A DNA stretch of 64,000 bases from JAWLHU01 sp041690255 (GTDB lineage: Bacteria > Bacillota > Sulfobacillia > Symbiobacteriales > Symbiobacteriaceae), in assembly GCA_041690255.1 (NCBI GenBank), contig JAWLHU010000007.1:62001-126000 (forward strand), read 5' to 3'. Shown here piece after piece: positions 33,355 to 42,772 of the stretch. The notes under the pieces were generated by a model. It worked only from the letters and a program-made list of their open reading frames with translations, did not search any database and was not told the origin of the DNA. The position numbers and the translations under genes are program-made. Each line of letters opens with the position of its first letter. Position 1 is the first letter of the stretch.

Positions 33355-35361
33355 ATGAGTAACCTTACCACGACCAGCGCCAGGCGGGTATTCCTGTCAC
33401 ACTCCAGTAGGGACAAGGCTTTTGTGGACCGCTTGGCGTTAGATTTGGAGCGAGTAGGTGTCGGTGTCTGGTACGATAAATGGGAGATTCGTGTCGGGGA
33501 TTCCCTGCTCGACAAGATCGCTGAGGGAATCGAGAGCAACGACTTCCTGGCAATCGTGCTCTCACCAAGTTCGGTTGAGTCGGAGTGGGTACGCCGGGAG
33601 GTTAACGCAGCCCTAATGCGAGAGTTGGACGAGAAGAAGGTCATCGTCTTACCCCTTCTCCTCGAGGATTGCCGTATCCCTACCCTTCTTCGCGTCAAGA
33701 AATGGGCCGACTTCCGGACAAGCTATGATCTCGGACTGGAAGAATTCCTGGTCGCTGTCTCCCCTGAGAGTCCAAAGACCATCCACCGGTCAAAGGGGTT
33801 TCGTACAGCACAATACCTGATTACCGGGCTAGCGGCCACCGATGAAATGGGCAGCAACGCCCTCAAGGCGAGCCAGATTCAAAGACTGTACCCGTACCGT
33901 GACTCGCTGGCGCGTTACCTGGGACCGGAGGAAAAGCGGCTGATCTTTTGGTCTGCCGTAGCGTTCGCGCACGCCAATCCGAGTGTACCGACTTTTGCTG
34001 GAATATCTACCCCGGTTTGGGGTCTTGTTGATGATGTGCAGGACAAGACGCGGGCTCAGTGGATTTTGGACGGATTGTCCGGACCACTCTTTGAGTATCT
34101 GGTCCCTTTCTATTCCTGGGCCGCAGGGCACTTAGGGAACCAGGTTGACGTGTTGAAGCAGGCTGCACTTCAACGCGCCGAAAGCCGTAACGGTGACCTT
34201 GCTCGAATCGCCCCGCTATCCCCGAGAGCCATGCGGTCCTTTCTTCGGGCTCTGGCAGAGCGGAACGATGACATGATTACCGAGACACTCCTGCCGAGTT
34301 TGGCGAATAACTTATCCAATCCGAACGCAACCCTGATTGTGGAGGAGTCTGCCCGCCTTTCGACTCCACCGGATGAGTCGTTCTACTTCCGACTTGATGC
34401 AGCCGAGGAGCCCATAGCCGCATCTGCTGTCATTGCTCTGGCGACCCAAAAGCGCCCCGGTGCGGTGGAACTGATGAGACGATACATCAAAGGCGGGCGC
34501 AAGTTCAGTCTCCTCAATTTGAACCGTATCTTCTCCCACCTGGGGCACCCCAACCTCAGTGATGCCCTACGGCAGTGGCTCGACCAGGAGAAAGAGATCG
34601 ACCTTAGAGCGAGAATCGTCGCTGCGCTAGCGAACGCCCGAGCGCTCGATACTGCAACCTTGGATCAAGTTACAGGGCAGGTTGTTAAGGCACAGAACGC
34701 GTTGGAGCTATTCCCGATGATGGTTAGAATCTACGGACATACTGATGCTAGCCCGGACCAAGTTGTGAGGTGGCTAAGCTCAAAAAACCCTGTTACATGT
34801 GAGGCAGCGATATTCTCTTTCTCCAGGCTAGCTGGCTCCAAGTCAAGGGACAAGCTATTACCGCTCATAGCGTCCGAGTCTGACACAATAGCGGCCGCAG
34901 CCATCGAAGCGCTGGCACGAGTGCAGGCGTTGACCGCTGACGACCTGCAGCATTCCCTTCGGGGAAACTTGAGTCCCTTGATGCTTTCAGCGGTATACCG
35001 AGCGTGCATATCAGTTAGGCCCCGTGATTGGCGTAGGATTCTTGACCCACGGGAAATCCAGCTTCCACTCCTTAGACTCGCCGCCGCTAGAGCGTATATG
35101 CAGATTGCGGAACCAGACGAGATGCTTGCTATACTAGAAGATTCCACATCTGCTAACATGTTGAGGAGTACCGCAGATGAGATCCTCTTTGCACGACCGC
35201 CATTCCAACCTGTCTGGTACACGGAGCGTAATCAGTTCGATGAGGAGCTGGCACGTCTCCCCGTGCGTCTTACGAGCTTCGATCCGGATTACGTATGGTT
35301 GGCGACGAACTTTGATCTTGACCGGCAAGTAGCGATTCATGTCATGAACGACATGACCTAG
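33355..35361 (+). CDS. TIR-domain protein with HEAT-like repeats (probable defence effector)
   Basis: 668 residues. Residues about 10-140 form a TIR domain (RVFLSHSSRDKAFVDRLA, the WYDKWEIRVGDSL segment with the candidate NADase Glu, IVLSPSSVESEWV). The rest is helical; from about residue 350 onward alternating Ala/Leu-rich helix pairs resemble HEAT repeats. Bacterial TIR proteins often degrade NAD+ to abort phage infection, but this one lacks an obvious ATPase or partner gene. ATG after GGAGGG. Its codon use and lower GC differ from the core genes, consistent with transfer into the tRNA-Leu locus. Confidence 0.82.
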   Translation: MSNLTTTSARRVFLSHSSRDKAFVDRLALDLERVGVGVWYDKWEIRVGDSLLDKIAEGIESNDFLAIVLSPSSVESEWVRREVNAALMRELDEKKVIVLPLLLEDCRIPTLLRVKKWADFRTSYDLGLEEFLVAVSPESPKTIHRSKGFRTAQYLITGLAATDEMGSNALKASQIQRLYPYRDSLARYLGPEEKRLIFWSAVAFAHANPSVPTFAGISTPVWGLVDDVQDKTRAQWILDGLSGPLFEYLVPFYSWAAGHLGNQVDVLKQAALQRAESRNGDLARIAPLSPRAMRSFLRALAERNDDMITETLLPSLANNLSNPNATLIVEESARLSTPPDESFYFRLDAAEEPIAASAVIALATQKRPGAVELMRRYIKGGRKFSLLNLNRIFSHLGHPNLSDALRQWLDQEKEIDLRARIVAALANARALDTATLDQVTGQVVKAQNALELFPMMVRIYGHTDASPDQVVRWLSSKNPVTCEAAIFSFSRLAGSKSRDKLLPLIASESDTIAAAAIEALARVQALTADDLQHSLRGNLSPLMLSAVYRACISVRPRDWRRILDPREIQLPLLRLAAARAYMQIAEPDEMLAILEDSTSANMLRSTADEILFARPPFQPVWYTERNQFDEELARLPVRLTSFDPDYVWLATNFDLDRQVAIHVMNDMT

Positions 35362-35398
35362 GTCGGTCCTGGGGGGTGAACCCGGGGACCCGAAAATA

Positions 35399-35436
35399 CA
35401 CTTCCCCCTCCCATGTCACAGGGGCATGGGGGAGTG
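35399..35436 (+). terminator. Imperfect hairpin after the TIR gene
   Basis: CACTTCCCCCTCCCATG pairs with CATGGGGGAGTG with small bulges. Confidence 0.45.
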
Positions 35437-35477
35437 GTTCGGGAAGAAGAGATGGTCATGGAAATTGCGACGCAACA

Positions 35478-35508
35478 GGGTGCCCGCATCTTCTGATAGC
35501 GGGCACCC
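35478..35508. terminator. Hairpin between TIR gene and integrase remnant
   Basis: GGGTGCCCGC (35478-35487) pairs perfectly with GCGGGCACCC (35499-35508). It lies just past the stop of the reverse-strand integrase remnant and could terminate from both sides. Confidence 0.65.
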
Positions 35509-35517
35509 TAAGTGTTA

Positions 35518-35848
35518 CTATCCTCTCTTGAGGAAAGCTGGCTGAAAAACGGATTCTAGTCGGAGAGCTGCATCCTGCTGTAAGTTCGGTAGGACATGCG
35601 AGTATGTGTCCATCGTGATTGAGATTGTGCTGTGACCAAGCCGCTCCTGTACGGAGCCACGAGACTCCGCTTCACAGCGTGTTTGAGGCATTCGTGGATG
35701 ATCGTGTGGTTGTAGTGCACCCGCCGGTTCCCGAGCCCCTCAGACAGCTTGTCAGCGTAGAGTTGTTGTAGGTGGAGCGGGGTTAGCTTAGTGATCTGCA
35801 AATGCCCCAGTGCGGGAAAGGCGGAAACCAGCCTGAAGTGCCGGATCT
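35518..35848 (-). pseudogene. Tyrosine recombinase (phage integrase) remnant
   Basis: Reading reverse, 35848 to about 35650 encodes an integrase core-binding (SAM-like) fragment containing ITKLTPLHLQQLYADKL. After a junction that drops most of the catalytic domain and shifts frame, 35650 to 35518 encodes the normal C-terminus with LGHSTISITMDTYSHV, including the catalytic His and Tyr, ending in TAG. A stop codon cuts the N-terminus at about 35848. Clearly non-functional. It marks this region as a former integrated element. Confidence 0.85.
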
Positions 35849-35975
35849 TCTAGTGCTTCTAAGGAAAGGTGCCCAAACCCGTCTGAATTGGCACACCTTA
35901 TTGAAGGTGCCGCCGTGCGGTTTGGCCAAATCCTTCAGTGTGCCCGCAGACCGTGTACTGAAGGAAGGGACAGCC

Positions 35976-38900
35976 TTGACCGCAATCGGGCCCAAGGGCC
36001 TATCCTGGGTGGAGTTCGACTTCACAAGTATGAGCTGGCAGCAGTTTCAAGCGTTTGGGAATCAGCTTCTCTATCTCCTTTCCCATCGTGATCCCGACAA
36101 GTATGGATGCCGGTCATTCCTTCCGGCCCTCGGTGAGGGACCAGACCGGGGTTGCGACGGCTACCATGTGGGGAAGATCGAATCGCAAGATGGCGAGTGG
36201 AACGTACAGATCAAGTGTTATTCCGATCCGGCGGGTATTCACCTGACCGACTGGTACAGCGGTACTGGCCCAAACCGAAAGCCAAACAAGGGCGAGATCA
36301 CAAAGACGAAGGACCTATCCCTAGAGACAGCCCGGAGGCCCGACGGTCTTCTTATGATCGTCTCGTGTGAAGTGCCGCCCAAGATGATGCAGGACTGGGA
36401 AGCCGAAATTAAGGCTGCGGGACTTAATGCGGCCATTTGGGACAGGGATAAGCTTAGGGGCATCCTTACCCAGTTGACCCCCGATATCATCTTCGGAGCT
36501 GATCGGGTGTTCGTTCCGGTGCTTGACTGGAAGCCTACACCGTTCCTTCTTGGACAGGATGACTACGGCGCCCCTGTCGTGGGGCGCACAACTGCCCTTG
36601 CTGCCTTGAACGCCTTTGTCTCGGCGGAGCAGAATTGCCCAGCTTGGGCACTGGTAACGGGACTCGACGGTGTTGGCAAGACACATCTGGTCTGCCGGTG
36701 GAGCCGTGACTACGCCGAGCAGGCACTTGCCGCCGAGAACCGTGACGAGTCGACACCGAGATGGCCGGTGGCAGTTCAAGGAGACTGGAAGGGTGGGCTG
36801 TCTGAGCACGTTCTGAGAGAACTCGACCCCACAGGCAGACAGATCATCATCGTAGACTCGCCGTTGGAAACCCATGAGTGGGCAGACCTGGCGCATTCGC
36901 TGGCTTCTGAGGTTCAGGGAAAGAAGATTAAGCTGATCGTAGCGGCCAATGGCTGGCAGGCCAAACAAGCGAGAGAGGCCTTTGCCAACTGGGGTTCTCC
37001 GGTTGAGATCCCGGTCAATCGTCCCGAGGAACAGGAGTTTTACACTCTGGCCAAATCCTGGGGCGTGGACGACCGGTGGCGTTTCAACGCCCTTCGCTTG
37101 ACAAACGGTCTCCCTGGACTTCTTCGCTTAGCTCTCGCGTCGGACAAGCCACTCGATCAACTGAGTCAGCATGCCATCATCACCCTAGCCCTGAGCAGAC
37201 TCAGCGCTGGCGTTGGGTCAGATCCTGTTGACCAGCGTGCGGTAACCGGGGTCCTAGCCTGGATATCCCTGACCCAGCCACTTCACCTGCAACCGGAAGA
37301 GGAGGAAAAAGCAAGGCCGGAAGCCTTTGCCGATTACGACGTAACGCCCCGAGCATGGAGGAAAGCTTGGCAGTGGCTTCTGTCCACCAAGCATCTGATT
37401 CAGGCCCATTACGCCCACGTTCAGCGAGTTTATATCAGCAGTACTAGGCTGGTATGCCAGGCGGCTCTGTGGCAGGTATGGAGTGAACTAGCTCCCAGTG
37501 AGAGGATGGCGATGGTTTGGGAAGCTGTTGCGGTCAACCGTGAACATGCCATCAACAACGCTATCGAGGCCTGTGTATGTGTCGGCGATGAGAATGTAGG
37601 GAAACAGCTTCTCGATGGTCTGTGGGCGGGTTGGCAAGATGAACTGCTCAAGGCGACTCCGAGCGACCAGTTGGTCCTCCTCAAGCAAACAGATACCTTC
37701 GCCTACCACCGGCCAAACGACGTGCTCAAGCTGTGTGACACCCTGGCCGACCTGTACGCAGGTCTACCACCGGAAATCACTGATGAATTGCACCAAGCGT
37801 TCGGAATATCGCTCCACCGTGACTGGCTCCTGGAGCCCCTGATTGAAATGGTAGGGCGTGCCGCTGTTCGTTCAGGGAACGGAGCCCAAGGACTGAGAAC
37901 CCTAATGAAATTGGATTTCCTTCGGGTAACCCGAACGGTGGCTTTGCACAATGATCCTGCTCTTCGTCAGGTTCATCGCATCACCAGCCCTCAGGGACTC
38001 CGAAGTGACGAAACCAGGCTTCCATCGGCTCTTATAGTGCTCAAGGAATGGACTCAATCAGCCGACCCGAAATTGCGGGGCATAAGTCGATACGGACTCT
38101 CACAAGCGCTATCAGTTGCGTGGGACGATGATTACCATAGCGGTTCCAACACGATCACTTTATGGCGGCGCCAGTTGTCACGGGAGCCGGAGTGGCTGAA
38201 GGCGCTGCGTGATGAAGCTTTCCGTCTTCTCCTCGAATGCGCCATTGACCCATCGCTCCCCCCTGGTGAGCGCTCAACCTTCCTGTCAGGTGATCTGATG
38301 ACCGCCCATCGGTTGCTGGCCCAGAAGGGGCCAGGAGGAAGGCCAGATCTAATTGACGAGCTATGTACTCACTTCATGAAGGCGATCGCCGAACCCCAGG
38401 AGACGGACGCCGGGCTGGTTCATGTCGTGCAGTTGATCGGGTATCTGGGTGAAGTCGTCGTGTGGGGGCTGATTCCGAATACGGACACAGCTGCGACGGT
38501 GCATGATGCTGTGGTGAGCTATCTTTCGGGCACAGATACTCCAGGAGACTACCTGCGACTTTTTGGCACTAGCGTCAGTCTTTCACCCGAGAAGGATCTA
38601 GTTCGGAGTAATTGGCTAATGCGTGATGAGGCTAAGCAACTGGCCGAACCGATTGCCCGTCGATGGTACGAGGAGCATGGTAGCGGTATCAGTCCCCTGG
38701 CCGACCGTGTCCATCGTGTCCTGTTCCTTGCCTCTTCTTGTCATGCAAATAACTTCGAGCCCATGGGAGCGCTAATTGAGAGGCTCGTCAGCCTGGCGGG
38801 CGATCAACTGGTGCAAGTGACCCAGCAGTTGTTTGGCCGTCTTGATCCGAACGACCCCTATGATTCGACCTTCCTCCTCAACTGGTTGAGGGATTGCTGG

Positions 38901-40070
38901 ACCATTGGAAGCAACCCGGATCCGAAAGACGTGCTGGAGTGGACCGGGGGTCCAGCTTTAGCTTCGACAGCAGAACTCATCCTGCAGGCAATCGGCCACC
39001 TCCGCTTCGAAAAATCCATGGCCCCTCCTAGCAGCCTCGATGTCGTATCGGAATGCCTCAAGCTCGTCAGCCAGAGATGTGTTGCGCTTAACATCACCGA
39101 GGTGTGCTGGACACTGTCTCGGACTGCGGGATGGCAGTCTGAAGCCACACGCATTCTCGAGACCTGCCTTCATCAGTTGACCGATACGCCTCTGTTCCTG
39201 GAAGCCTGTGATCACTTAGGTTTGCACTGGGAGGACATCAAGAGTGTTGTTTCAGTAAGCATCCGGGAATATCTCGTCGAGAGACTTACCAGGGTTGATG
39301 AACTCAGTTCCAAGTGCTACCGCCTTCTGGGTGCTTTGTTCGCAAATGACCTCAATGGTTTGCTTGATTTCGTGGGAGATCGATGGAAGTACGGTGTGGA
39401 TCTTGGCAAGGCGATCGGTAAGTACCGACCAGTCTCGTTCCGCATGATGGAGGAGATCTCCGCCTACTCACGTGACAAGTACAAACGCTGGAGTGACGCC
39501 GATATTCAGGCAGCGCCAGCGAAAGTCAGAGACTGGCTCCTCTTTACCTACCCCCTCGCGTCCCTCGAGATTGGACATCTGTTCGATTGGGTAGATGGTC
39601 TGCAGCCTGACAGAGACCCCGTATCTGGGTTAGGCGTCGCCACAGCATGGTGTCTTACCAAGTGGATTACCGGCGGTGACCCTGGTGGTCAGAAGCTAGA
39701 AGTCGACGGTAAGTTGATTGACACCACCGGAATTAAGTATTGGGGCGTGGCACAGCTCCTGCGGGACAAAGACTTCGATGAGCCCCTGTTCGCGTTCCTG
39801 ATCCCGCTAATTGAGTTGGGCGAGATGCCGGACAAGCAGACGGCAGAGCGCAACTGGCGCCACAGAATCTGGAGGGAGTTGTGGGTCTCATCTGGGGATA
39901 CCGACGTCTACACACCGGGCCTAGAGCGTGAGCAAGCCCTTCTCGACCTGTACCGAACGATGGAAGAAAAGGCGCCTCCAACCGCGAAGCAGTTCTTTGA
40001 GCGTTTGCGGACAGGGGCGGAGCATGAGGTCGAGCGGGAAATGCTCCCCGACGCCGGGGTTGAGTTGTAG
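35976..40070 (+). CDS. Avs-like STAND ATPase with N-terminal Mrr-type nuclease
   Basis: 1364 residues if TTG 35976 is used, which lies 5 nt after GGAAGGGA. A longer frame from 35802 overlaps the integrase remnant and is unlikely. The N-terminus (about 15-150) is a PD-(D/E)xK nuclease of Mrr type with GCDG (D61) and QIK (Q78, K80). The middle is a STAND-type ATPase with Walker A GLDGVGKTH (229-237) and a hydrophobic IIIVDS Walker B-like strand. The last 800 residues are helical and repeat-like, without a recognised sensor family. This is the architecture of antiviral Avs proteins, which cleave DNA after binding a phage protein (inference). Lower GC than the core genome. Confidence 0.8.
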   Translation: MTAIGPKGLSWVEFDFTSMSWQQFQAFGNQLLYLLSHRDPDKYGCRSFLPALGEGPDRGCDGYHVGKIESQDGEWNVQIKCYSDPAGIHLTDWYSGTGPNRKPNKGEITKTKDLSLETARRPDGLLMIVSCEVPPKMMQDWEAEIKAAGLNAAIWDRDKLRGILTQLTPDIIFGADRVFVPVLDWKPTPFLLGQDDYGAPVVGRTTALAALNAFVSAEQNCPAWALVTGLDGVGKTHLVCRWSRDYAEQALAAENRDESTPRWPVAVQGDWKGGLSEHVLRELDPTGRQIIIVDSPLETHEWADLAHSLASEVQGKKIKLIVAANGWQAKQAREAFANWGSPVEIPVNRPEEQEFYTLAKSWGVDDRWRFNALRLTNGLPGLLRLALASDKPLDQLSQHAIITLALSRLSAGVGSDPVDQRAVTGVLAWISLTQPLHLQPEEEEKARPEAFADYDVTPRAWRKAWQWLLSTKHLIQAHYAHVQRVYISSTRLVCQAALWQVWSELAPSERMAMVWEAVAVNREHAINNAIEACVCVGDENVGKQLLDGLWAGWQDELLKATPSDQLVLLKQTDTFAYHRPNDVLKLCDTLADLYAGLPPEITDELHQAFGISLHRDWLLEPLIEMVGRAAVRSGNGAQGLRTLMKLDFLRVTRTVALHNDPALRQVHRITSPQGLRSDETRLPSALIVLKEWTQSADPKLRGISRYGLSQALSVAWDDDYHSGSNTITLWRRQLSREPEWLKALRDEAFRLLLECAIDPSLPPGERSTFLSGDLMTAHRLLAQKGPGGRPDLIDELCTHFMKAIAEPQETDAGLVHVVQLIGYLGEVVVWGLIPNTDTAATVHDAVVSYLSGTDTPGDYLRLFGTSVSLSPEKDLVRSNWLMRDEAKQLAEPIARRWYEEHGSGISPLADRVHRVLFLASSCHANNFEPMGALIERLVSLAGDQLVQVTQQLFGRLDPNDPYDSTFLLNWLRDCWTIGSNPDPKDVLEWTGGPALASTAELILQAIGHLRFEKSMAPPSSLDVVSECLKLVSQRCVALNITEVCWTLSRTAGWQSEATRILETCLHQLTDTPLFLEACDHLGLHWEDIKSVVSVSIREYLVERLTRVDELSSKCYRLLGALFANDLNGLLDFVGDRWKYGVDLGKAIGKYRPVSFRMMEEISAYSRDKYKRWSDADIQAAPAKVRDWLLFTYPLASLEIGHLFDWVDGLQPDRDPVSGLGVATAWCLTKWITGGDPGGQKLEVDGKLIDTTGIKYWGVAQLLRDKDFDEPLFAFLIPLIELGEMPDKQTAERNWRHRIWRELWVSSGDTDVYTPGLEREQALLDLYRTMEEKAPPTAKQFFERLRTGAEHEVEREMLPDAGVEL

Positions 40071-41238
40071 GGCATCGCTCGCAAGCCACTAGGCTCATTT
40101 GTCAAAGGGCGCTTTACTGGATAGTGCTGATATTAAGGGAGCCGGCCATGTGCCGCTTGCTGAGTTCTTACTCCAAAGCAACAAGGGATTAAGGGTGCAC
40201 CAAAGAGGCCGCGGGTCTCCACCACGGCTTCTTTGGTGGCGCATTAGGGTAGCGCCACCCCAACCTCTGTAATCGTTGTCGTTCCGGCCTGTTCGCAGGT
40301 TGCAGCACTCAGACCGCAGTAAGGTGCCCTGTCTGCGGGAACACGCATCCTGAGCCGTTGGCGCAGCACCCCCACCCGGGGAACGGGTACCTTCAATCAA
40401 ACGCTACGGACATGTCACATCGTAGAGAGCGCCAAAGACCGATTGGTTGAGTTTCCGAGTCCTCCCGGCTGTCCAGCATCATGAGTGGCTATAAACTGCT
40501 ACCGGTTGTCCACAGTGGCCCTGAGGACAAGGAACAGAGCGTTTTTCAGTTGGTCCCAGACCACATCCTGCCCAGATGGAGTCAGAAGATGCAAATCATC
40601 TACCCCTCCTACTTGGAGCACAAGGCCTGTTCGGCCTGTCGACTGACAGGTGGACTGATCCCGCCCTTCCACTACGACAGAGACTCTCTTATGGACGCAG
40701 CCGCTACTGGCACTTCGAACCCGTTATCACTACGGACGCGTAAAGGTCCAAGTCGCCACGTGCTCCCCATGGGAGGGTTGTTCGGAGTACTGGTTCCGAC
40801 CACCGACGCTCTGTGAGCGATATCCGAATCAACTGTACATACCTGGCTGGCTTGGCAGAGGGAGCCGGGTGCTCCGATCGGTGTGGCGGTCCAGCGAAAG
40901 CACCCGGATTCTGATGCTGAGCCGGCACGAATTCTAGTGTCATGGCCACGAGAACTGTTCCGAGTTGACCCGCCCTCTCAAGCTAATCAGACTGTAGCGG
41001 AGGAGAGTGGGTCCGAGGCCGGTCACTGACTCTATTGAACACGATTGCCCTCTGTGGCGCGGCATGGGGGGGATGGGGATGCCCCGGCACTCTGACTGCC
41101 GGGGTATCGGTCTGGCTATTAGGCTTTCCGGGGCCATAGGGCCTCGTTCACCTCACTTGCGGCATCCTGCTGCAGGCTGGGCATGACGCCTGCCGTACCC
41201 GGACGACGCCAGCGTCGGGCTCGGGCCGTGTGACACAC
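40071..41238. other. 1.17-kb accessory stretch without a convincing gene
   Basis: Open frames are short and overlapping (for example 40481-40816 forward) and none has recognisable motifs with a good start. One forward frame around 40310 contains a CPVCG-type zinc-ribbon fragment, so this may be decayed coding DNA. Two overlapping, mutually exclusive hairpins lie at 40198-40238 (CACCAAAGA/TCTTTGGTG) and 40236-40258 (GTGGCGC/GCGCCAC). Confidence 0.5.
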
Positions 41239-41643
41239 GCTATGGAATCCCATGGCCAACCCATGGGAAACCCCTGCCCTACGGGTCCCGAAGCTATGGA
41301 AGCCCATGCCCAACCCATGGGAAACCCATGCCCTACGGGTCCCGAACCTATGGAAACCCATGCCCAACCCATGGGAAACCCCTGTCCTACGGGTCCCGAA
41401 GCTATGGAAGCCCATGCCCAACCCATGGGAAACCCCTGTCCTGCGGGTCCCGAAGCTATGGAAGCCCATGCCCAACCCGTGGGGAACCCCTGCCCTACGG
41501 GTCCCGAAGCTATGGAAACCTATGCCCAACCCATGGGAAACCCCTGCCCTACGGGTCCCGAAGCTATGGGAGCCCATGCCCAACCCGTGGGGAACCCCTG
41601 CCCTACGGGTCCCGAAGCTATGGAGATCCCTGGCCAACCCATC
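41239..41643. repeat. 54-bp tandem repeat array, seven full units plus a partial
   Basis: Units begin at 41239, 41293, 41347, 41401, 41455, 41509 and 41563, with a partial unit from 41617. Each unit carries a CCCATGGG palindrome (or CCCGTGGG variant) and CGGGTCCCG. Because 54 is a multiple of three, frames on both strands stay open through it, each coding an 18-residue periodic peptide. None has a good start site, so a non-coding minisatellite is more likely. Confidence 0.9.
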
Positions 41644-41813
41644 CCAACGTTGTTGGCCACCGTCACCATGTACATGAAGATTTCGTTACAAAATCTTCGG
41701 GACCAGGCAGGAAACTATGGATGTTCGTACGAATCACTTGTACAGAATCCTGGATACAGGTTACAGGACAAGATCCTGTCGGGAGGGTGAAGCCTCTGCT
41801 GGACCAACGGCTA

Positions 41814-42728
41814 ATGAGCAAGAACGGTCGGGCTGCAGCCCTGATCGCTGGTGAACTCTTCGATTGGCCCCTTGGCACCCAGATTCCCCGGGTCAGCGAC
41901 TATGTCCGCCGCTTTGGTGTTGGGAACGGGACGATCCAAGGCGCCATTCAGCTCCTGACCGAGATGGGTGCCGTCCAGGTGGAGACGCGCGGGCAGTTCG
42001 GCACCTTCCTGACCGGGGCCAACCGGGCCCTGGTCCGTAGCCTGGCCGGGTTGGGCCCACTGGTTGGGTCCATGCCGCTGCCCTACTCCCGCCGCTACGA
42101 AGGGCTGGCCACCAGCATCTACGAGATCGCCTCCCGGAGCGGGCTCAACCTCTCGCTCACCTACATGCGCGGTGGAGCGACCCGGCTCGGTGCACTCGTG
42201 CGCGGGCAGATCGACTTCACGGTCCTCTCTGCGATGGCCCTGGATGTGGGAGAGCAGCAGCAGGATCACCTGGCTGTCATCTCCCTGCTCCCCGAGGGCA
42301 CTTACGTAGGCGACCACGCGATCCTGCTGGCCGATCCGGAGGCGCCGGGAATTACCGATGGCATGGCTGTAGGGGTCGATCCAAGCTCCATCGACCAGGT
42401 TGAGCTGACCCGATCCGAGTCACGGGACTGCCGGGTGACCCTGGTGGAAGCACCCTATACCATTTTGATGGAGCGACTGCTCCGTCGTGAGATCGATGCG
42501 GTCATCTGGAATGCGGACGAGGTGCAGGTGCGCCACCCCGGCATTACCATTCGGCCGCTCCAGTCCGAGGAGAGCAGACGGCTCTCCCGCCGCCACACCT
42601 GTGCGGCGGTGGTCGCCCGGAAGGATCGGGCAGGGGTCGTCGAGATGCTTCAGGCGGTGTTGGATCCGGCAGCGCTCGCTGCTGTCCAAGCTGAGGTACT
42701 GGCGGGCACAAGGCTCCCGTCGTACTGA
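41814..42728 (+). CDS. yhfZ: YhfZ-family transcriptional regulator
   Basis: 304 residues. An N-terminal helix-turn-helix of GntR-like type (about residues 20-70) is followed by a periplasmic-binding-protein-like effector domain. It resembles E. coli YhfZ in order and motifs: MPLPYSRRYEGLA, the TYVGDH stretch, DAVIWN and the terminal PSY. ATG 41814 matches the family start, but the best ribosome-binding site (GGGAGGG at 41781) lies too far upstream, so GTG 41787 or another start is possible. It is the first gene of the extended yhf operon and probably its regulator. Confidence 0.85.
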   Translation: MSKNGRAAALIAGELFDWPLGTQIPRVSDYVRRFGVGNGTIQGAIQLLTEMGAVQVETRGQFGTFLTGANRALVRSLAGLGPLVGSMPLPYSRRYEGLATSIYEIASRSGLNLSLTYMRGGATRLGALVRGQIDFTVLSAMALDVGEQQQDHLAVISLLPEGTYVGDHAILLADPEAPGITDGMAVGVDPSSIDQVELTRSESRDCRVTLVEAPYTILMERLLRREIDAVIWNADEVQVRHPGITIRPLQSEESRRLSRRHTCAAVVARKDRAGVVEMLQAVLDPAALAAVQAEVLAGTRLPSY

Positions 42729-42772
42729 TCAGTCCGATATAGGACTCCGAGGAGAAGAAGGGAGAGGACATC

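Noticed and set aside
35802..35975. N-terminal extension of the Avs-like protein from ATG 35802
   Set aside because: It overlaps the antisense integrase fragment and has no ribosome-binding site; TTG 35976 has GGAAGGGA at good spacing.
40190..40260. T-box-like leader (GGGTGCACC... CCGCGG)
   Set aside because: The resemblance to the T-box antiterminator is partial and no aminoacyl-tRNA synthetase or amino-acid gene follows.
40481..40816. 111-codon forward open frame in the island
   Set aside because: No ribosome-binding site, no recognisable domain, and other frames over the same bases look equally protein-like. Probably decayed DNA.
41239..41643. CRISPR array
   Set aside because: The 54-bp units are contiguous with no unique spacers, and no cas genes are present. 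It is a tandem repeat.
41230..41790. Repeat-encoded secreted or structural protein
   Set aside because: Several frames on both strands are equally open because the unit is 54 bp. None has a convincing start site or signal peptide, so I do not call a gene.
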